The position numbers and the translations under genes are program-made. From Acidobacteriota bacterium (lineage in GTDB: Bacteria; Acidobacteriota; Terriglobia; Terriglobales; Acidobacteriaceae): a stretch of 9,341 nt of DNA. Shown here piece after piece: positions 5,518-9,341 of the stretch (its first letter is position 1; every line of letters begins with the position of its first letter). The notes below the pieces were generated by a model. It saw nothing but the letters and a program-made list of their open reading frames with translations. It was not told where the DNA came from and searched no databases. The stretch is taken from contig QIAS01000384.1 in NCBI GenBank assembly GCA_003225615.1, forward strand, positions 3,541-12,881, in the 5' to 3' direction.

Positions 5518-5856
5518 TTAATGCACTCCCATCAGTCGGCTGCCAGTCTGCAACGAATCAATGTATTCCTTTAGGCGGGCGCGATCCTCCGGCGCCATGT
5601 GCGTAAACTTCAGGCCGTTCCCCACGGAGGGATGACTGCTGACGATCACCCCGGCCGCTCGAATCTTGGTTTCACCCACCCAGAGCACGATTTCTACTTG
5701 GGCAGAAACATCCTGGGTGAAGCTCATTTCCACATAGCACCCGCCCAGGCAAATATCAGCCGTTTGAGCACGAATAGGCGTCTCCGTTACCGGTCGTCGC
5801 ACTTCGACCGGCAGGTTCACCTTAACTCGTGGAAACTGCCTTGGTGTCCATGCCAT
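5518..5856 (-). CDS. Stand-alone PilZ domain protein
   Basis: The 112-residue protein is a single PilZ domain, a normal length for this class. The c-di-GMP motifs are RxxxR (R6 to R10, RQFPR) and a DxSxxG variant with Cys in place of Ser (D34-I-C36-L-G-G39, followed by CYVE). The C-terminal part has HPSVGNGLKF and a closing helix (PEDRARLKEYIDSL). It is cytoplasmic and likely a c-di-GMP-binding adaptor whose partner is unknown. The C36 substitution could weaken or alter binding. The start has AGGAG (5864-5868) 7 nt upstream. A sigma-54-like promoter lies at 5918-5933 on the same strand, about 50 nt of leader away. The domain closely resembles the second PilZ domain of the 1981-3108 gene. Confidence 0.9.
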   Translation of the reverse strand: MAWTPRQFPRVKVNLPVEVRRPVTETPIRAQTADICLGGCYVEMSFTQDVSAQVEIVLWVGETKIRAAGVIVSSHPSVGNGLKFTHMAPEDRARLKEYIDSLQTGSRLMGVH

Positions 5857-5917
5857 AGTTCAGCTCCTCGGAACCGGAATTACCCGATTATCCTGAGGGT
5901 GAGTACAACTTTCTAGT

Positions 5918-5933
5918 GGCAGTTCGTGTGCCA
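5918..5933 (-). promoter_or_regulatory. Sigma-54 promoter candidate for the PilZ gene
   Basis: On the minus strand TGGCACACGAACTGCC has a perfect -24 element (TGGCAC) and TGC in the -12 element, with GG and GC at the required offset. The expected start is near 5906, which gives a leader of about 50 nt to the ATG at 5856. No competing sigma-70 promoter was obvious. Confidence 0.55.
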
Positions 5934-5996
5934 AAATGGAATCGCAAACAGCTGCCGTACTTTCAACAACTTATGGTTAACCAACGATCCCTTCCT

Positions 5997-6012
5997 TGGC
6001 ACGGGTTGCGCT
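5997..6012 (+). promoter_or_regulatory. Second sigma-54-like site, pointing to the response regulator
   Basis: TGGCACGGGTTGCGCT has a perfect TGGCACG and the invariant GC (6010-6011) at correct spacing. The rest of the -12 element is poor (GCGCT for TTGCW). It is back-to-back with the 5918-5933 site. The transcript would have a leader of about 340 nt before the response regulator. Confidence 0.35.
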
Positions 6013-6077
6013 CCGGAGTGACAAAAAATGTTGGCCGTCTTGTTGACGGGTGTTTGCTCCTCTGATCTCGAGATAAC

Positions 6078-6118
6078 CCGCCTCCTCTGCCTGGCGGAGT
6101 ATCCCTCACTGCACTCCG
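6078..6118 (+). repeat. Overlapping, mutually exclusive inverted repeats
   Basis: CCGCC (6078-6082) can pair with GGCGG (6093-6097), or CGGAGT (6095-6100) can pair with ACTCCG (6113-6118). The two pairings share GGCGGAGT and cannot form together. They lie in the predicted leader of the response regulator. In GC-rich DNA short pairings like these arise by chance. Confidence 0.3.
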
Positions 6119-6320
6119 AGACGATCCAATGGCCAAGGCGCCGGACCTACCGGATGCATTTACTGCTCGATACCATGAAGACTGTATAGACAATCAGCAG
6201 CAACACAGGCTTATATGACGGACGCGGCACTTTGCGCGTTCTGAAAGCTTCCATCCTCCCCCAGATGGAAATTGTCAGGGCTGGCAAGATCCGCGCTACG
6301 CCTTCTCTGATACCGTCGCC
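6119..6320. other. Leader/intergenic stretch before the response regulator
   Basis: An open frame continues upstream of the regulator start to a TTG at 6232, but the added residues have no receiver-domain character. No other gene was recognised here. Confidence 0.4.
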
Positions 6321-6346
6321 AGCTGGAGTCTTCCAGCTCAAGCTGG
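6321..6346 (+). repeat. Three-arm inverted repeat just before the response-regulator RBS
   Basis: AGCTGGA (6321-6327) pairs perfectly with TCCAGCT (6332-6338) around loop GTCT. The same middle arm can instead pair with AGCTGG (6341-6346) through CCAGC/GCTGG with a 4-nt loop. The last arm ends 8 nt before GAGGTG (6355-6360), the ribosome binding site. The layout allows two alternative hairpins and could be a translational switch or a dimeric operator. Confidence 0.4.
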
Positions 6347-6363
6347 TAATTGTTGAGGTGAAT

Positions 6364-7062
6364 ATGTCTCCGCTACGTATTTTGGTTGCTGATGATCACG
6401 AAGTTGTGCGCCGTGGTTTGTGTTCTCTGCTGAAGTCGCACGCGGGCTGGGAAGTCTGCGCTGAAGCGTCGGACGGCCGCGAAGCGGTCGAAAAAGTGAA
6501 ACAGATTAAACCCGATGTAGTCATTCTGGATATCGGTATGCCGAACCTGAATGGATTGGCGGCCACGCGTCAGATCGTTCACAATGACGAGCGGCAAAGA
6601 GTCATCATTCTCACCGTCACCGACTCCGAACAGGTGATCCGGGAAGTGCTGGCGGCGGGCGCTCGTGGCTTTGTATTGAAATCCGATGCGGCTCGCGACC
6701 TGATCACGGCAGTAGAGGCAATCGAAAAGAATCGCACGTTCTTCACCTCGCGCGTCGGACAGATTGTCCTGACCGGGTACTTGAAGAACGGACAACCGCA
6801 AGCCGAACCGACCCTGCCCACGTTGACGCCACGCGAACGTGAAGTCGTGCAACTGCTGGCCGAAGGCAAGAGTACGAAGGAAGTTGCCTCCGTCCTGAAC
6901 CTGAGCACCAAGACGGCGGAGACTCATCGCTCCAACATCATGCGCAAGCTCGGCATCCACAGCGTAAGCGAGTTGGTGCTCTATGCGGTGCGTAACAACA
7001 TTGTGCAGGTGCAGGTACTGGATCCAGCGGAAAAAGGCGACGCTGCAACGCCTGCTGCTTAA
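6364..7062 (+). CDS. NarL/FixJ-family response regulator
   Basis: The 232-residue protein begins MSPLRILVADDHEVVRRGL. The receiver domain (3-120) has acidic D10-D11, phosphoacceptor D56 in VVILDIGMP, T84 and K106, all intact. The LuxR-type helix-turn-helix domain (about 150-215) starts LTPREREVVQLLAEGKSTKE and includes the recognition region STKTAETHRSNIMRKL. It is a cytoplasmic DNA-binding regulator, activated by an unidentified sensor kinase; none is in the window, so it is an orphan here. The start at 6364 is chosen for GAGGTG at 6355-6360 and because the receiver begins at once; a 44-residue upstream extension from TTG 6232 is not receiver-like. It is divergent from the PilZ gene. Autoregulation through the 6321-6346 repeats is possible. 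Confidence 0.95.
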   Translation: MSPLRILVADDHEVVRRGLCSLLKSHAGWEVCAEASDGREAVEKVKQIKPDVVILDIGMPNLNGLAATRQIVHNDERQRVIILTVTDSEQVIREVLAAGARGFVLKSDAARDLITAVEAIEKNRTFFTSRVGQIVLTGYLKNGQPQAEPTLPTLTPREREVVQLLAEGKSTKEVASVLNLSTKTAETHRSNIMRKLGIHSVSELVLYAVRNNIVQVQVLDPAEKGDAATPAA

Positions 7063-7103
7063 GGCTTCTCTAATACTTAATCTGCCGCCTCTTGAGAAAA
7101 CTG

Positions 7104-7112
7104 TGGTATAAC
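7104..7112 (+). promoter_or_regulatory. Extended -10 promoter for the beta-helix gene
   Basis: TGGTATAAC (7104-7112) matches the extended -10 form TG-N-TATAAT at all but the last base. No -35 box is seen at the usual distance, as is normal for this promoter type. The expected start is near 7119, leaving about 44 nt before the ATG. Confidence 0.45.
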
Positions 7113-7162
7113 CTTCCCCACACCGCGAGGGCTGCCCCCTCAGTCCTCAAAAACACTCTTCC

Positions 7163-8467
7163 ATGCGATACAAATACAGTCCGATCTTTGCTTCGCTTTT
7201 AGTCCTGTTCCTGACTCCATTAGCGACCGCCGCCACCTGCAATTTCAGTACGAACACAACCACCAAAGTCGAGGCTTTGCTGAACGATTGCGAGACTGCT
7301 GCCACCATCACAGTGAACGACGGCTACACCTTGGATGGTAGGGGTCACACGATCACTGCCAGCCTGGATTCAACGGGTTCATTCTCCGGTTCCGCAGTGA
7401 TCACGAACGCCGCCGGGGCCAGCACCATGCTGGTGAAAAACGTAATCGTCGACTTCGGAAACGTCGGCTGCGCAGTAGGGGAAGGAATCGCGTTCGATTC
7501 GGTAGCGGGATCGCTGACCGCCAGCAGCGTTCTGCATGCTAGCGCATCGTGCACGTCTGCGGTAATCGGGGTATATGTGAATGATCAAAGTGCCGTAAGC
7601 CGTACGGTGACGATCTCCACCACCAGAGTGCTGCAGGCTGATACAGGAATTCAGGTCGATGCAACGTCCGCGATGACCGTCAATCTGACCAGCAACGAAA
7701 TCAGCGCCGCTGTGCCGCTCCGCATCAGCGGAGCCGGGGGCACTGTCAGCAGAAATACCTTCGAGGCTACCAGCGAGGCCGTGATTCTGAACGGAGCGCC
7801 TGTCAAAGTGCTTACGAACAACATCAACCTGGTCTCCGGAAGTGGGATGAGTATTGGCATCGACGCCAGTAGTAACGGCAACACCATCAAGGGAAATCGA
7901 GTGTTTAACTACGGCTCGGTCAACAGCACGGGCGTGGGAGTCAGTAACACGGGAACAGGTAATACGATCACTAGCAACATCTTCCGTTGTTATACAAACA
8001 CGATATCCGGCTCCGCTGGCAGTGGAAATGTCACGCTGCCATGCCCATGGACGCCACCGCCCTCTATCTGCGTCGGGAGCACTGGAGAGCAGGTATTCTC
8101 TAGCACCATGCATGGCTGTGCCGGTAAATTCAACTACGCCAACCGGGCCGCCGTCTGTCCTGCCGGTTGGCATGCCTGTTCCTCAGCGGAGTGGAATGCC
8201 CAGCGTGGCACTACCGCTCCCGCACATAATTTCTGGACGGCAGATGAGCTCTACTACGTCAGCGGCGGTACGAACAGCTGCACAGTCAGCGCCGCTCTGC
8301 AGCCGAATCCCTGCGCAACCTCGATGCTTGTATGCGCAGGCGGCACCGACCCCGAAGGCAACACCTGCAACATTTACAATTGCGGCTTGGATACCACGAC
8401 CAACCAATATTTTGGCGGATGCCCAAACCCGGGAAACACGGCAGGTACACTTTGTTGCCATCCGTGA
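7163..8467 (+). CDS. Secreted right-handed beta-helix protein with Cys-rich C-terminal domain
   Basis: The 434-residue protein has a signal peptide (1-23, ending LATA), so it is exported. Residues about 40-290 show repeating beta-helix-like rungs: TITVNDGYTLDGRGHTI, NGNTIKGNRVFNYGS and GTGNTITSNIF. This is the pattern of right-handed parallel beta-helix (NosD/pectate-lyase-like) proteins; no catalytic site was identified. After a Pro-rich linker (CPWTPPPS) a compact domain (303-432) has 12 cysteines, including CPAGWHACSSAEW, NFWTADELYY, GNTCNIYNCG and a terminal LCC. Such spacing suggests disulfides and a carbohydrate-binding or adhesion role, but this is inference. There is no Shine-Dalgarno before the ATG. 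No lipobox, anchor or PEP-CTERM is visible, so it may be free in the periplasm or secreted. Confidence 0.87.
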   Translation: MRYKYSPIFASLLVLFLTPLATAATCNFSTNTTTKVEALLNDCETAATITVNDGYTLDGRGHTITASLDSTGSFSGSAVITNAAGASTMLVKNVIVDFGNVGCAVGEGIAFDSVAGSLTASSVLHASASCTSAVIGVYVNDQSAVSRTVTISTTRVLQADTGIQVDATSAMTVNLTSNEISAAVPLRISGAGGTVSRNTFEATSEAVILNGAPVKVLTNNINLVSGSGMSIGIDASSNGNTIKGNRVFNYGSVNSTGVGVSNTGTGNTITSNIFRCYTNTISGSAGSGNVTLPCPWTPPPSICVGSTGEQVFSSTMHGCAGKFNYANRAAVCPAGWHACSSAEWNAQRGTTAPAHNFWTADELYYVSGGTNSCTVSAALQPNPCATSMLVCAGGTDPEGNTCNIYNCGLDTTTNQYFGGCPNPGNTAGTLCCHP

Positions 8468-8505
8468 CGGTCGGCGGCTAAGAGGCTGATGATTAAGAGG
8501 AAGAA

Positions 8506-8582
8506 TGGTGCGCCCTGAGAGATTCGAACTCCCGACCTTCTGGTTCGTAGCCAGACGCTCTATCCAACTGAGCTAAGGGCGC
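8506..8582 (-). tRNA. tRNA-Arg (anticodon ACG), CCA encoded
   Basis: The minus strand folds into a canonical cloverleaf. The acceptor stem is GCGCCCT/AGGGCGC, the D stem GCTC/GAGC and the anticodon stem TCTGG/CCAGA with loop CTACGAA (anticodon ACG). There is a 5-nt variable loop, a T stem GGGAG/CTCTC with one G-T wobble and a T loop TTCGAAT. The 3' CCA (8508-8506) is present in the DNA after discriminator A. It is 77 nt with CCA. A34 would be edited to inosine by TadA to read CGU, CGC and CGA. It is convergent with the beta-helix gene, 38 bp away. Confidence 0.97.
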
Positions 8583-8611
8583 AGAGCAAAGCAATTTGCG
8601 GCAGTGAATCG

Positions 8612-8641
8612 ATTATAAACGGAAATTTTGTTTTTCGTGAA
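8612..8641 (-). promoter_or_regulatory. Sigma-70 promoter of tRNA-Arg
   Basis: On the minus strand a perfect TATAAT (8617-8612) is preceded at 18 bp by TTCACG (8641-8636, 4/6 match to -35). The expected start is near 8605, about 22 nt before the mature tRNA 5' end, a normal length for a tRNA leader. Confidence 0.7.
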
Positions 8642-8961
8642 AGGAGGTCGCCGCCTGCGAAACCGGTCCAATCTCGCTACAAGCTAAACACTCCGAAAGA
8701 CTTCTCCAACAGGCCCTCCAAGCGAACCGCCTCCAAACGAGCCGCCTCCGATCACGGGGAAAAAAATCGCGTCCCCGCCCGATTTCAACAAAGATCGGCA
8801 AGCTGCTTGCCTGAAACATCTACAAAGGTAATTCTTGCCCGCCGCTTGGCAATTCCTACAGGGCCCAGTTATTCGGCCTCTACTTGTTTTCAGTAGTTTG
8901 CGCCGGAAATGGTGTTGGTACAGCAGGTGCAACAGGACTCGCAGACGAAGTGGCGCGCAAC
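8642..8961. other. Intergenic stretch, no gene supported
   Basis: Minus-strand open frames exist here but look random apart from a short Gly-rich end. A 6-bp inverted repeat, CGGGGA (8755-8760) with TCCCCG (8772-8777), has an A-rich loop and does not look like a terminator. Confidence 0.4.
8712..8749 (-). repeat. Imperfect 15-nt tandem repeat
   Basis: On the minus strand two 15-nt units, GGAGGCGGCTCGTTT and GGAGGCGGTTCGCTT, are followed by a partial third (GGAGGGCC). In one frame this would encode GGGSFGGGSLGG. It is close to an open frame's end (stop near 8684) but without good upstream coding support. Confidence 0.5.
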
Positions 8962-9009
8962 GGGGCGCTCTAGAGAATAACTTCGGCCAGAGGTTTTCTT
9001 GAGCGCCCC
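8962..9009. repeat. Perfect 9-bp inverted repeat with 30-nt loop
   Basis: GGGGCGCTC (8962-8970) and GAGCGCCCC (9001-9009) pair perfectly. Inside, CTCT (8968-8971) could alternatively pair with AGAG (8989-8992). On the plus strand the stem is followed by TTTGCATTT, a weak T-rich tract, but no plus-strand gene precedes it. A second small hairpin, ACGG/CCGT (9021-9032) within CCACG/CGTGG (9019-9039), follows. Confidence 0.5.
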
Positions 9010-9073
9010 TTTGCATTTCCACGGGTTTCCGTATCGTGGCTGGTTTTGATCCGGTGAACCTCCCCCATTATCA

Positions 9074-9301
9074 TCAGGCCAGAGCCAGCCATCCCTCGAT
9101 ATCCATCCCCGCCAGGCGTAGCAAGCTCGCGATTACGTCCTCCTTCAGCCGTGAAGCGTCAAACAAAACCCTGATGGTGCGTTCCTTCTCGTTGAATTGA
9201 ATGCGCTGCACTCCATAAACCTCGCGGATCGCGTCGACGGCTCGCATATCTTTCTCGGTGGGAGTGGTGCGATAACGGTAAACCACTTCCAGGTAGGTCA
9301 T
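9074..9301 (-). CDS. Small HMA-like / ferredoxin-fold protein without CxxC
   Basis: The ATG at 9301 is chosen for the GAGGAG 5 nt upstream; a longer in-frame start at 9325 would run through that site. The 75-residue product, MTYLEVVYRYRTTPTEKDMR and onward, has a clear beta-alpha-beta-beta-alpha-beta order: LEVVYRYR, DMRAVDAIREV, VQRIQFN, TIRVLFD, KEDVIASLLRLAG and IEGWLAL. This is the layout of heavy-metal-associated (HMA) domains and the wider ferredoxin-like fold. The metal-binding CxxC of true HMA domains is absent (RTTPT in that loop), so metal transport is not supported. A role as an adaptor or small-ligand binder is a guess. No partner gene is visible; 40 bp remain to the window edge. 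Confidence 0.75.
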   Translation of the reverse strand: MTYLEVVYRYRTTPTEKDMRAVDAIREVYGVQRIQFNEKERTIRVLFDASRLKEDVIASLLRLAGMDIEGWLALA

Positions 9302-9341
9302 GAGGTCTCCTCGCGGTCTCTTCAAGATACAACAATCGATT

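Noticed and set aside
6129..6218. 29-codon open frame beginning MAKAPDLPDAF
   Set aside because: No ribosome binding site and too short to judge; composition alone does not support it.
7379..8173. Minus-strand open frame of 264 codons opposite the beta-helix gene
   Set aside because: It is antisense shadow of a well-supported secreted protein, with His/Arg/Asp-rich composition typical of such frames.
8684..9022. Minus-strand frame of 112 codons ending GGGSFGGGSLGG
   Set aside because: Only the short Gly-rich end looks non-random and it comes from a 15-nt tandem repeat. The rest is Arg/Cys-rich and lacks a start signal.

Overview
The window looks like chromosomal DNA of an Acidobacteriota-type bacterium (Terriglobales/Koribacter-like). 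This is an inference from three things: PilZ proteins with the GGCYVE signature, a PEP-CTERM exosortase substrate, and several short SD-led genes of unknown function, all in a moderately GC-rich background. There is no phage, transposon or CRISPR signal. The organisation is housekeeping/accessory: mostly single genes on both strands, separated by unusually long and structured intergenic regions.

Layout. Positions 1-979 (-) hold the first 326 codons of a polytopic membrane protein resembling the PTPS-related/GT-C glycosyltransferase group; it runs off the left edge. It is divergent from a secreted thioredoxin-fold protein (1062-1976, +) that carries an extra NTF2/SnoaL-like domain. That gene converges, with a 4-bp gap, on a leftward operon: a small coiled-coil protein (3139-3405) followed by a receiver-PilZ-PilZ protein (1981-3108). 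The operon has a good sigma-70 type promoter at 3423-3451. A PEP-CTERM protein (3757-4344, -) follows, with a strong intrinsic terminator. The 900-bp gap 4345-5241 contains several inverted repeats. It also holds a near-consensus sigma-54 promoter (4826-4841) whose predicted transcript stops at a strong intrinsic terminator about 95 nt later, a candidate small RNA. A 60-residue unknown protein (5242-5424, +) converges on a stand-alone PilZ protein (5518-5856, -).

The PilZ gene and a NarL/FixJ-type response regulator (6364-7062, +) are divergent. They are separated by 507 bp containing back-to-back sigma-54-like promoters and, before the regulator, overlapping alternative hairpins. Then come a secreted beta-helix protein with a Cys-rich C-terminal domain (7163-8467, +), tRNA-Arg(ACG) on the minus strand with its own promoter, a 490-bp non-coding stretch with an unusually perfect inverted repeat, and a 75-residue ferredoxin-like-fold protein (9074-9301, -).

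Theme. Two PilZ proteins, a receiver-PilZ fusion and a response regulator point to c-di-GMP and phosphorelay control. At least five products are predicted to be exported, membrane-embedded or otherwise linked to the envelope. The most notable unexplained signal is the cluster of sigma-54-like sites between 4.75 and 6.01 kb, one of them placed to drive a short terminated RNA. Function assignments come from reading motifs only; no searches were run.
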